A stretch of DNA of 7,062 nucleotides, from NCBI GenBank assembly GCA_964509285.1, contig CAZDWQ010000051.1, forward strand, positions 1 through 7,062, in the 5' to 3' direction. Shown here piece by piece: positions 1 through 5,682 of the stretch. Position numbers and translations under genes: made by a program. This DNA comes from VFLK01 sp964509285 (lineage in GTDB: Bacteria > Patescibacteriota > Microgenomatia > UBA1400 > PJMF01). Under the pieces are notes generated by a model. That model was given only the letters and a program-made list of their open reading frames with translations. It had not been told where the DNA came from and ran no database searches. Each line of letters begins with the position of its first letter. Positions within the stretch are counted from its first letter, which is position 1.

Positions 1-48
1 GCTTCCCTGTCACGGAAGAGATCGTCGGTTCGAATCCGATCGGGCTCG
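1..48 (+). tRNA. tRNA-Asp (anticodon GUC), 5' part cut off by window edge
   Basis: Only the 3' portion is present. The anticodon arm has stem cttcc/ggaag and a 7-nt loop ctgtcac, giving anticodon GTC (Asp). A short variable loop follows, then a T arm (gtcgg/ccgat around ttcgaat), the 3' acceptor strand cgggctc and discriminator G48. G at the discriminator position is the known tRNA-Asp identity base. The next bases are 'ca', so the CCA tail is not encoded and must be added enzymatically. The acceptor 5' strand and D arm lie outside the window. Confidence 0.93.
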
Positions 49-62
49 CAAGAACGGATTTT

Positions 63-560
63 TTATCTGTATCTTCTTAAATCTGATATCTTGTAGCCGA
101 GTTTTCTATATATTAACCGAATTTGTGTACCATATTCTCTATATAGTTTTCTAATTTCTTCTCTGCTGTACTCTCTAAGAATTATTTGCCATAAGCCATT
201 TGTTGTTGCAATGTTATCAGCTTCGCTGAGTCCTGTTTCATTAGCTCTACCGATAAAGCTTGCATGGTGTTTGAATTCACAAGCTGTACAGTATGCTTTG
301 AGCTTTATAGGGTTATTGTAGTTTGTGTTGCGGGTATGATCCATGTGTGCAACAGTTAGTTTTTTTGTATTTTTACCACAACCTTCACATTGTGCATTTG
401 CTCTTTCTCTAACTTCTTTTCTAACCCCGCGCGAAGCTGACCCGAAAGCTATTTTAGAAAGAATGTAGAAATTGAAAAAAAACAACAAGTTGAGGGATAC
501 TATTTGGAATTTATTTGATTCTTTAGTGTTATTTGCCACTAAAGAGACATTGTATAACAA
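63..560 (-). CDS. HNH-like zinc-binding protein (putative HNH endonuclease), N-terminus uncertain
   Basis: A 165-codon frame read from a TTG at 560. The recognisable part is residues 58-99: CEGC (C58, C61), then AHMDH (H72, H75), asparagines at 82-83, and YCTAC (C91, C94) followed by EFKHH (H98, H99). This is the order of an HNH/treble-clef fold: Cys pair, His, Asn, Cys pair, His. HNH proteins of this size are usually metal-dependent DNases or nuclease-fold proteins. The spacing and the AHMDH segment are not textbook, so catalysis is inferred. A charged helical tail follows (about 133-165, EEIRKLYREYG...). There is no ATG in frame. TTG560, GTG539 and a TTG pair near residues 25-26 are the possible starts. 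Residues about 20-38 (LNLLFFFNFYIL) are strongly hydrophobic, meaning either a membrane anchor or untranslated leader. The stop lies 15 bp from tRNA-Asp on the opposite strand. Confidence 0.6.
   Translation of the reverse strand: MLYNVSLVANNTKESNKFQIVSLNLLFFFNFYILSKIAFGSASRGVRKEVRERANAQCEGCGKNTKKLTVAHMDHTRNTNYNNPIKLKAYCTACEFKHHASFIGRANETGLSEADNIATTNGLWQIILREYSREEIRKLYREYGTQIRLIYRKLGYKISDLRRYR
520..545. repeat. Perfect 9-bp inverted repeat near the start of the HNH-like frame
   Basis: TCTTTAGTG (520-528) and CACTAAAGA (537-545) are perfect inverse complements around an 8-nt spacer ttatttgc. The repeat sits just downstream of the likely start region of the HNH-like gene, so it could be an operator or a hairpin near the mRNA 5' end. 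There is no U-tract beside it, so it is not a terminator. The function is unknown. Confidence 0.5.
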
Positions 561-588
561 ATTTTTTGTTAAGTTAGCTACTGATTTT

Positions 589-617
589 TTGTATTTATAG
601 ATTTTTGGTTAGGTCAA
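589..617 (-). promoter_or_regulatory. Possible promoter for the HNH-like gene
   Basis: On the minus strand TTGACC (617-612) matches 5 of 6 -35 consensus bases. About 17-18 nt downstream lies an AT-rich ATACAA/TACAAA sequence that could serve as a weak -10. Initiation would fall near 581, about 20 nt before the TTG at 560. The -10 is poor, so this is only a candidate. Confidence 0.25.
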
Positions 618-626
618 CTTGTTATT

Positions 627-953
627 TTATATAATTAGTTGTCTGCAGTTGGAACAACAAATATCTATTCTATCGTATAAAATTTTTATAGTGCCGTTTT
701 GTTTTTTTTCTTCAATCTCTAGGCTACCTTGAGCATTTCTGCTAACATGTACGCAAGCTCTAACTCTACAATTTTCATTTGCACAATCGGCTCTGATTAC
801 ATGAGAGAGTGTGGTATTAAGTGGTGCAACAATAAATCTTGCTGTTTTGAAATGCTTAGGAAGTGCATTTTGAAAGTCAGCAATAAGTTTAATTACAGAA
901 GGATTTTTTTCAATATCCTGATTATTTAATAGTGATAGATATTCTTTTCTCAT
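627..953 (-). CDS. Unrecognised small cysteine-rich protein (108 aa)
   Basis: I do not recognise the family. The frame extends upstream to 1025 inside tRNA-Thr, so I prefer the internal ATG at 953. AGGA lies 9 nt before it, a plausible Shine-Dalgarno. The protein starts MRKEYLSLLNN, is soluble and has no signal peptide. Its N-terminal half is mixed alpha/beta in character. The C-terminal half carries two cysteine clusters: C57, C62, C67 (ADCANENCRVRAC) and C99, C100, C103 (ICCSNC), separated by about 31 residues. Two cysteine groups closing a beta-rich segment suggest a zinc-ribbon-like metal site, but this is inference. It shares its strand and its cysteine-rich character with the HNH-like gene that follows it, about 66 bp beyond. 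The two may be co-transcribed, although a separate promoter for the second is possible. Confidence 0.55.
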   Translation of the reverse strand: MRKEYLSLLNNQDIEKNPSVIKLIADFQNALPKHFKTARFIVAPLNTTLSHVIRADCANENCRVRACVHVSRNAQGSLEIEEKKQNGTIKILYDRIDICCSNCRQLII

Positions 954-998
954 ATACTGTAATCCTAATACGTTTGGTATGTTAAAATCAACAGTATT

Positions 999-1071
999 GC
1001 CGAAGTAGCTCAGTTGGTAGAGCACTGGTATCGTAAACCATAGGTCGTGGGTTCGACTCCCACCTTCGGCT
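999..1071 (+). tRNA. tRNA-Thr (anticodon CGU)
   Basis: A full cloverleaf can be drawn. The acceptor gccgaag (999-1005) pairs with cttcggc (1064-1070). The D arm is gctc/gagc. The anticodon arm is ctggt/accat with loop atcgtaa and anticodon CGT (1032-1034), reading ACG. The variable loop is aggtc, the T arm gtggg/cccac around ttcgact, and the discriminator U1071. The first anticodon-stem pair (position 27-43, C with U) is mismatched. CCA is not encoded (tctct follows). TAAAAT at 983-988 could be its -10, with no convincing -35. Confidence 0.95.
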
Positions 1072-1077
1072 CTCTAG

Positions 1078-1107
1078 TTGCATCAAGTTTCTCATCTACT
1101 GTATACT
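1078..1107 (+). promoter_or_regulatory. Candidate promoter for the Ig-like surface protein gene
   Basis: TTGCAT (1078-1083), an 18-nt spacer and TATACT (1102-1107). The -10 is good and the -35 keeps only TTG. Initiation would fall around 1113-1115, leaving a leader of only about 4-6 nt before the ATG at 1119. Read-through from tRNA-Thr (ends 1071) is an alternative. Confidence 0.4.
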
Positions 1108-1118
1108 AATAGGTACCT

Positions 1119-1892
1119 ATGTCCAGAATTAACCGTTTGAGTAGAAGAAGAACTGTTGATGCAGTTTCAGATTATTCAGGAGTCCCTTCCAGAAAAGTGA
1201 GACGTGAAAAAAAGAAAGTTATGTCGCAATCGATACTGATGATCGGTGTGGCGATAATTCTCTTTTTTACCTTTATTTTTGTAATTATTCCTGGTTTTTT
1301 TAATTTTGTGACTAATTTTTTGGATTCTTCTACTCCATTTCAAGAAACCGATGAGATTGCTCCTCAAATACCAATACTTTCTGCCCCAATTAGTGCAACT
1401 AACAGTGCTCAACTTAAGTTAACAGGATACGGTGAGCCAGAAAGTTTTGTAGTTGTGGTTTTTAATGGTTCTAAAGAAGAAAAAATTACTGTTAATAAGG
1501 ATGGTTCGTTCGAAGTTCCGCTTACTCTCACAGAAGGCGAAAATAAGATCAGTGCGTATAGTATCGATAAAGCAGAAAATGAATCGAGTGTGACAAAAGA
1601 ATATAGTACTCTTTTTGACGCTAAAGCCCCAACTATTGAAATCGTTGAACCAAAAGATGGTACAAGTTTTCAGTCTCGTGCTAACCAATCAATTACAATC
1701 AACGGAAAAACCGACGAAAATGAGACAGGCACCAAAATTTATATTAACGAGAAGTTAGTATTTCCAAAACCAGACGGAACTTTTAGTTATGTATACAGAC
1801 TGAATGAAGGTGAAAATAAAGTAGAGGTTCGTGCTCAGGATAAAGCAGGTAACTCAAATAAAGTTGAAGTTACTTACTCATTTAGTTTATAA
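1119..1892 (+). CDS. Membrane-anchored protein with two Ig-like (glucodextranase-B-like) repeats
   Basis: A 257-residue protein. Residues 1-37 are very basic (SRRR, RKVRREKKK) and should stay in the cytoplasm. One membrane helix follows (about 38-66, ILMIGVAIILFFTFIFVIIPG). The rest should face outside. The external part has two beta-sandwich-type repeats, about 81-164 and 169-257. They share DG(S/T)F...L.EGEN(K)...DKA.N: DGSFEVPLTLTEGENKISAY with DKAEN, and DGTFSYVYRLNEGENKVEVR with DKAGN. This pattern is typical of Ig-like domains resembling the glucodextranase B domain (PF09136 type). No catalytic motif is visible, so a binding, spacer or adhesive role at the surface is likely. There is no cleavable signal peptide or LPXTG motif. 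The gene converges on the ligase gene with a 19-bp overlap of their 3' ends. Confidence 0.85.
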   Translation: MSRINRLSRRRTVDAVSDYSGVPSRKVRREKKKVMSQSILMIGVAIILFFTFIFVIIPGFFNFVTNFLDSSTPFQETDEIAPQIPILSAPISATNSAQLKLTGYGEPESFVVVVFNGSKEEKITVNKDGSFEVPLTLTEGENKISAYSIDKAENESSVTKEYSTLFDAKAPTIEIVEPKDGTSFQSRANQSITINGKTDENETGTKIYINEKLVFPKPDGTFSYVYRLNEGENKVEVRAQDKAGNSNKVEVTYSFSL

Positions 1893-3082
1893 GATTTGTG
1901 TTGAACTGAGACAATTCCACCAAGTAAAATTAATAAAACAAACGGTTGTAGTAGTGAATTACTGAACTGTGTGTGGCCTAACAGAGAAACAAATCCTGCA
2001 AATAAATATGTGTCTTTAGTTCTCAATTTTTTTGCCCAATCGAAAAGTAGGGTTACAAATAATAGCAATCCGAATACTCCTGTCGAGAGAAGCACTGTTA
2101 TAAATATATTATCTGGAACTCTTGAGTGACTTGGAATAATCTGGTTAGTTTTGTTTTGTTGATAGTTGAGGCTATTTTTTTCTGAGAATGGTCCGTTTCC
2201 AATCAAGATGGTTTGAGGAGTGAGTTTAGTAAGTTGTTGTGTAAATGCAGTGGTTCTGGCTGTAATTGTTGAAGTTCTAAATAAATTAACTCCTTCTCCA
2301 TATGGTTTTGGAGCCAAAATAACTAAAACAACAATGAATGCCAAGCCGGTGAGTATTTTTTTAACGGGTATTTCAGTAATTTTTATATTCAGTAATACGA
2401 TTATAAGAAGACTCATTACTAGAGCAAGATAACTTGCTCTAGAAAAAGTTAAAATAATTCCCCAGATGAAGAAAAGAGAAAGCGCAATTTTTACAATAGA
2501 TTTTTGCAAGTACTTACTTGAGAGTCCAATGAGTAACGTGAGTAGAAAAATAATACCGGTGAATCCAGGGTCAAAGTATGTGCCAATTAATCTGGCATAG
2601 TGGTCATCCCAACCAAAAATTGATAAGAATCTTGTGTCTTTTATAAAAATAAATTGCAAAAAGCCTAAAAACAAACCAATTAATCCTACGGAAAAAAATT
2701 GAAATTTTAAATATTCAGCATTATATTTATTATTCTTTATTAAAAATAATAAAGAAAATCCAAAAATAATATATATAAATAATCTTAATAAATATAATAC
2801 TGAAATATAATCACCAGTATTTAAAATATTAATTACCAGAGAAAATATAGTTAAGCCAATAAATAATTGTAGTTTTTTTTCTTTTTTTAAATAATCAATG
2901 ATAATATTTTTAAATCTAATAAAATTTGTGAAAAGAACGTGAAAAATAAAGAAAATAATAAGCGCATCATGAAAATAAAGAGAAACTGTTGAATTTAATT
3001 GTTGGAGTTCGATTCTTTGCAGCTGCCCTAAACTTAATAGACCAACTAAAACCCAAAGTAATATTTTTCTAAAGTTTTTCAT
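1874..3082 (-). CDS. O-antigen polymerase/ligase family membrane protein (Wzy/WaaL-like)
   Basis: A 402-residue, multi-helix membrane protein (about 10-12 segments), a normal size for the family. The Wzy_C-type core (PF04932) is visible. It includes the helix ending in TFSRASYLAL (about 212-221), a large external loop at 256-325 with basic and polar residues (FRTSTITART, LIGNGPFSE), then SRVPDNIFITVLLSTGVFGL (320-339), matching the family's usual asparagine-plus-'TG-hh-G' helix. Such proteins either polymerise lipid-linked repeat units or transfer glycan to a lipid or protein acceptor outside the membrane. The sequence alone does not separate these roles. I chose the ATG at 3082, which overlaps the GT2 gene end by 14 bp. 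An upstream TTG at 3100 is possible but less likely. No clear Shine-Dalgarno is seen, so translation is probably coupled. The N-terminal half is unusually AT-rich. Confidence 0.85.
   Translation of the reverse strand: MKNFRKILLWVLVGLLSLGQLQRIELQQLNSTVSLYFHDALIIFFIFHVLFTNFIRFKNIIIDYLKKEKKLQLFIGLTIFSLVINILNTGDYISVLYLLRLFIYIIFGFSLLFLIKNNKYNAEYLKFQFFSVGLIGLFLGFLQFIFIKDTRFLSIFGWDDHYARLIGTYFDPGFTGIIFLLTLLIGLSSKYLQKSIVKIALSLFFIWGIILTFSRASYLALVMSLLIIVLLNIKITEIPVKKILTGLAFIVVLVILAPKPYGEGVNLFRTSTITARTTAFTQQLTKLTPQTILIGNGPFSEKNSLNYQQNKTNQIIPSHSRVPDNIFITVLLSTGVFGLLLFVTLLFDWAKKLRTKDTYLFAGFVSLLGHTQFSNSLLQPFVLLILLGGIVSVQHKSYKLNE
2419..2442. repeat. Perfect 10-bp hairpin inside the ligase coding sequence
   Basis: CTAGAGCAAG (2419-2428) and CTTGCTCTAG (2433-2442) are perfect inverse complements around a 4-nt loop ataa. 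On the ligase mRNA the stem covers the codons for the conserved SRASYLAL residues. No U-tract follows on either strand, so it is not an intrinsic terminator. It may be chance or an mRNA structure. Confidence 0.6.
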
Positions 3083-3812
3083 AGTAAAAAACACGTACAA
3101 AAAAGGAATGTAAGCTCATCATAACAGCATATACTAATCCTCGGTATCCATCTAAAAAGCCTAATTTAATAACATAATTTAAAACAAACTTTGCCACAGG
3201 AAACACACACATTTGAATAGTATTTTCTGTTTGAGTGTATGTTCTATTTTTACTTTCAATATATGAATATTTTGTTACTTTTTCTAAAAATTCTTTAACT
3301 GAAGTGTGTGAAAAGTGTGAAATCGTGAAATTTGCAGTACCTAGTTTGCCGTCATATTCTACAACTTCATGCACAGCTCTGGCAAATTTTCCTTTATTTG
3401 TTTTGAATAATCTAGTAAGCCAGAGATTTCCAGTTTCACCATATTGTAATGGTTTGTCTAAGAAGTAGTCTATTCGTCTGATGCTTACTGCATCATAAAA
3501 ATTTTGTTCAATAATTGTTTTTATTTCATTACTTGCATCAGCTGAAAGAACTTCGTCACTATCTAAAAATAAAACCCAAGGTGTCTGTATTGAAGCTAAG
3601 GCTTTATTTCTCACTTGTGAAAAATCAGAAATTTTTTCTGTGTGAGAGAGCATTTTGAATGAGTATTTTTTTGCAAGATCTGCCCAGTTGTTATTACTAG
3701 TATTATCAACAATGAATACGTTGTCGGTAAACTGAGCAGATTTTAGTGCTGCTTCAAATCTTGCATCACTACGGTTAGTTAAAATGACAATACTGAGTGT
3801 GTCAATTTTCAT
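3069..3812 (-). CDS. GT2 family glycosyltransferase (WaaE/KdtX-like)
   Basis: A 247-residue GT-A-fold enzyme, the usual size for this subfamily. The N-terminal strand LSIVILTNRSD (6-16) starts the nucleotide-sugar-binding fold. VRNKAL (67-72) and WVLFLDSDEVLS (79-90) hold the metal-binding DxD motif (D84-S-D86). RAVHE (145-149) sits where acceptor-side catalytic residues are found in GT2 proteins. The C-terminal GFLDGYRGLVYAVMMSLHSF (218-237) resembles the membrane-associating tail of WaaE/KdtX-type LPS-core glucosyltransferases. It should transfer a sugar from a nucleotide donor to a lipid-linked acceptor at the cytoplasmic membrane face. The sugar is unknown. It is the second gene of the operon. 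Its ATG overlaps the flippase TGA (ATGA), and a G-rich Shine-Dalgarno-like run lies 5 nt upstream. Confidence 0.88.
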   Translation of the reverse strand: MKIDTLSIVILTNRSDARFEAALKSAQFTDNVFIVDNTSNNNWADLAKKYSFKMLSHTEKISDFSQVRNKALASIQTPWVLFLDSDEVLSADASNEIKTIIEQNFYDAVSIRRIDYFLDKPLQYGETGNLWLTRLFKTNKGKFARAVHEVVEYDGKLGTANFTISHFSHTSVKEFLEKVTKYSYIESKNRTYTQTENTIQMCVFPVAKFVLNYVIKLGFLDGYRGLVYAVMMSLHSFFVRVFYYEKL

Positions 3813-5041
3813 TTTGTCCCCCCACTAAAAAGAGCGGTATATGTTTTAAAAAATAGTATTGGTATTGTTATGAAACGACTGACGACAAGAGCAATTCCAG
3901 CCCCAGCAATTCCAAAATGTTGCGGTAAAGTGAGAAGCAAGGCAACTAAGAAAATGACAGTTATGCTCAAATGGAGGTTTATGGCAGAGTATTTTTTTTG
4001 TGCAAAAAAGAGTGAGTAGAAAATTGTAGTTATACTTTGCAGTATTCCTGCTAAAACAAAGAGATAGAGGTGTGGTGCAAGACCTAACCACTGCGAGCCC
4101 AAAACTATGGAGATAATGAACTCTGGAGCGACAAGCAACGGTATTGAGAGACAAGAAATCAGTATTGTTGTAACAACAAGTGATTTAACGAATGCTTGCC
4201 TGATTCTAGGTCTGTCGTCAGTGATTTTTGTAAATATTGGTAAGATGCTATGGTGAGCAGATTTTGCAAAATCATAATTAGTTTTGTGTCCCAAACTGTA
4301 TGCATTGTGATATAAGCCTAAAGAGTAGGTTCCAATACTTTTTCCGAGTAAAAAATCGTCAACATTCTCGTTTATGTACGAAAGTGCGGCAGAAATACTC
4401 AACCCTTTTGCATTAGCAAAAATTACTTTTGCTCGATTTGAAATATAGTGAAAAGTTGGTTTTTCAGGGAAAATAATAAAACTGAGTAAAACCTCAAAAA
4501 TTCCTGCAGCTAGCAAACCAAAAATGAGTGCTATCACAGATCTAAAGAAGTATGCAAATAAGATTGCTGCGCAGGCTTCAAACAAGACGATTGAAAGTTT
4601 AAAAGCGCTATCTTTAAAGAATTCTAGATTTTTGTGATACAGAACAATGCTTGGGTTAATAAAACCTTTAATAACTGGAACAAGAGCTGCAATGGCAATC
4701 AGCATTGTGAGAGAGCTCTCATTATAAAACTTACTCATGAGTATCCCCATAACAACCATAAGTATGCCGATAGCAAAACCTCTAATAATGGCAATAGTCC
4801 AGGCGGTATCAATAAAATAGCTAATGGAACGTTTCGACTGAATAATTGTTAAATTTACGCCAGTTTCTGTGGTGGCTTCTGCAATTCCGAGAGTAATAGC
4901 TATTAGGGCAAATAGTCCAAAATCGTTTGGGGATAAAATGCGGGCAATGAACATTGTTTTAATGAGGACAATTCCCATTGAAGCAATGCGTAGCACTGTT
5001 TGCCAACTAAAACCAGAAATTGTATTTTTGGTGTAACCCAT
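3809..5041 (-). CDS. Polysaccharide flippase (Wzx-like, MOP superfamily)
   Basis: A 410-residue, about 12-helix membrane protein of the polysaccharide-export type (Polysacc_synt family). The N-terminal block NTISGFSWQTVLRI, then FIARILSPNDFGLFAL (about 31-46), is the usual start of TuaB/WzxC-like flippases. The middle segment YINENVDDFLLGKSIGTYSL then GLYHNAYSL (about 245-273) matches the family's 'D-x-h-h-h-G-x-h-h-G-x-x-x-L-G-x-Y' signature. It should move an undecaprenyl-linked saccharide from the cytoplasmic to the outer membrane face. I prefer the ATG at 5041 over the upstream ATG at 5107. The 22 extra residues are polar and would overlap the signal peptidase gene, while a -10 hexamer sits exactly 6 nt before 5041. 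It is somewhat shorter than the common 470-500 residues. It is the first gene of the flippase-GT2-ligase operon, and TGA serves as its stop. Confidence 0.87.
   Translation of the reverse strand: MGYTKNTISGFSWQTVLRIASMGIVLIKTMFIARILSPNDFGLFALIAITLGIAEATTETGVNLTIIQSKRSISYFIDTAWTIAIIRGFAIGILMVVMGILMSKFYNESSLTMLIAIAALVPVIKGFINPSIVLYHKNLEFFKDSAFKLSIVLFEACAAILFAYFFRSVIALIFGLLAAGIFEVLLSFIIFPEKPTFHYISNRAKVIFANAKGLSISAALSYINENVDDFLLGKSIGTYSLGLYHNAYSLGHKTNYDFAKSAHHSILPIFTKITDDRPRIRQAFVKSLVVTTILISCLSIPLLVAPEFIISIVLGSQWLGLAPHLYLFVLAGILQSITTIFYSLFFAQKKYSAINLHLSITVIFLVALLLTLPQHFGIAGAGIALVVSRFITIPILFFKTYTALFSGGTK
3813..3823 (-). promoter_or_regulatory. G-run ribosome binding site for the GT2 gene
   Basis: On the minus strand GGGGGGA then CAAA precede the ATG at 3812, giving about 5 nt from the G6 run (3823-3818) to the start. 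It can pair with a CCUCC anti-Shine-Dalgarno, partly through G-U pairs. The same bases encode the last residues of the flippase (GGT). Confidence 0.5.
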
Positions 5042-5047
5042 TCTTCT

Positions 5048-5076
5048 ATTATCCACGTTTAGGGCTTGAAACTCCA
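5048..5076 (-). promoter_or_regulatory. Promoter of the polysaccharide operon (likely leaderless)
   Basis: Minus-strand GATAAT (5053-5048) matches 5 of 6 -10 bases. A weak -35 TGGAGT (5076-5071) lies 17 nt upstream. Six nucleotides separate the -10 from the ATG at 5041, so the expected +1 is the A of the start codon. No Shine-Dalgarno is seen in between. Its -35 touches that of the divergent signal peptidase promoter. Confidence 0.5.
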
Positions 5077-5094
5077 GTCCTGAAACGGCATAAT
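5066..5094 (+). promoter_or_regulatory. Promoter of the signal peptidase gene (likely leaderless)
   Basis: TTGAAA (5066-5071), a 17-nt spacer, then CATAAT (5089-5094). This is the best sigma-70-type promoter in the window. Seven nucleotides separate the -10 from the ATG at 5102, so transcription should start at or within a base of the start codon. Confidence 0.6.
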
Positions 5095-5101
5095 CTTGAG
5101 T

Positions 5102-5677
5102 ATGCATAGAGTGTTAAAATCAGTGAGTAGTTTGTTTTTAGATATCGCAGAAACGGTAACCATTGGGGCATCATTTTTTTTGATAGTTTATTTGTTTTTT
5201 ATGCAACCTCATCAAGTAAATGGGCGCTCTATGTTTCCAACATTTAATTCTGGTGACTATTTATTAACTAACAAAGTGAGTTACCGAGTTGGAGATCCTA
5301 AAATGGGTGACGTTGTGGTATTCCATGCCCCTGAGCAAGCTAATTGTCCCACTGGAACAGGGTGTGACTTTATTAAGCGTATTATAGCTGTACCTGGTGA
5401 TACCATTGCTTTACATGACAACCAATATTATGTGAATGGTGTTGCAATTACTGAGTCATACATTCCAGATGACTTCAAATCACTTCCTGGCAAATTTATT
5501 GAAGGCCGTACCGTAACTATGGGTCCAGATGAATACTTTGTTTCTGGAGATAACCGTGAGTACTCAAGTGATTCTCGCGTTTGGGGGCCAATCAGCAAAT
5601 CAGCTATTGTTGGAAAAGCATTCTTAAGATATTGGCCAGTAAATGGTATGGGTTGGGTCGAAGAAGTGAGTTACTAA
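5102..5677 (+). CDS. lepB: Signal peptidase I (S26 family)
   Basis: A 191-residue serine protease that cleaves signal peptides from proteins crossing the membrane. One N-terminal membrane helix (about 16-34) is followed by MQPHQVNGRSMFPTF with the nucleophile Ser43. Next come GD(Y/V) strand motifs (51-53, 69-71), and FIKRIIAVPGD (90-100) with the general base Lys92. The last box is SGDNREYSSDSR (148-159), the usual 'GDN...S.DSR' signature. All S26 boxes are present, so it should be active. A CPTGTGC pair (C82, C88) just before the lysine box could form a disulfide outside the cell. I chose the ATG at 5102. A TTG at 5096 is in frame, but the promoter position favours the ATG. The gene is divergent from the flippase and convergent with parB, with only 5 bp between the stops. 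Confidence 0.95.
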   Translation: MHRVLKSVSSLFLDIAETVTIGASFFLIVYLFFMQPHQVNGRSMFPTFNSGDYLLTNKVSYRVGDPKMGDVVVFHAPEQANCPTGTGCDFIKRIIAVPGDTIALHDNQYYVNGVAITESYIPDDFKSLPGKFIEGRTVTMGPDEYFVSGDNREYSSDSRVWGPISKSAIVGKAFLRYWPVNGMGWVEEVSY

Positions 5678-5682
5678 TAACT

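Noticed and set aside
729..929. Plus-strand open frame of 66 codons
   Set aside because: It is antisense to the cysteine-cluster protein, with no start signals and low-complexity composition. The minus-strand reading has clustered cysteines and an RBS.
954..1025. N-terminal extension of the cysteine-cluster protein into tRNA-Thr
   Set aside because: It would make the protein start inside the tRNA acceptor and D arm. The internal ATG at 953 has a better ribosome binding site.
1..1071. The tRNA-flanked interval as an integrated element with att sites
   Set aside because: I found no copy of the tRNA-Asp 3' end downstream and no integrase. The only shared sequence between the two tRNAs is the universal T-loop.
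3809..3812. UGA recoded as glycine (Gracilibacteria-type code)
   Set aside because: TGA ends the flippase exactly at the start of the GT2 gene (ATGA), and no frame needs TGA read-through to restore a conserved domain.
4711..4742. Two perfect 10-nt palindromes (GAGAGCTCTC and ACTCATGAGT) 12 bp apart inside the flippase gene
   Set aside because: Self-complementary 10-mers have only five independent positions, so a pair in 7 kb is expected by chance. There is no promoter context.
1874..5041. A new defence or secretion system in the central minus-strand operon
   Set aside because: All three proteins fit known surface-polysaccharide families (flippase, GT2, polymerase/ligase), and their order is ordinary for such loci.
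5042..5107. Flippase starting at the ATG at 5107, which would overlap the signal peptidase start (ATGCAT)
   Set aside because: The extra 22 residues are polar and unlike flippase N-termini, and they cover both promoters. ATG5041 matches the family start.
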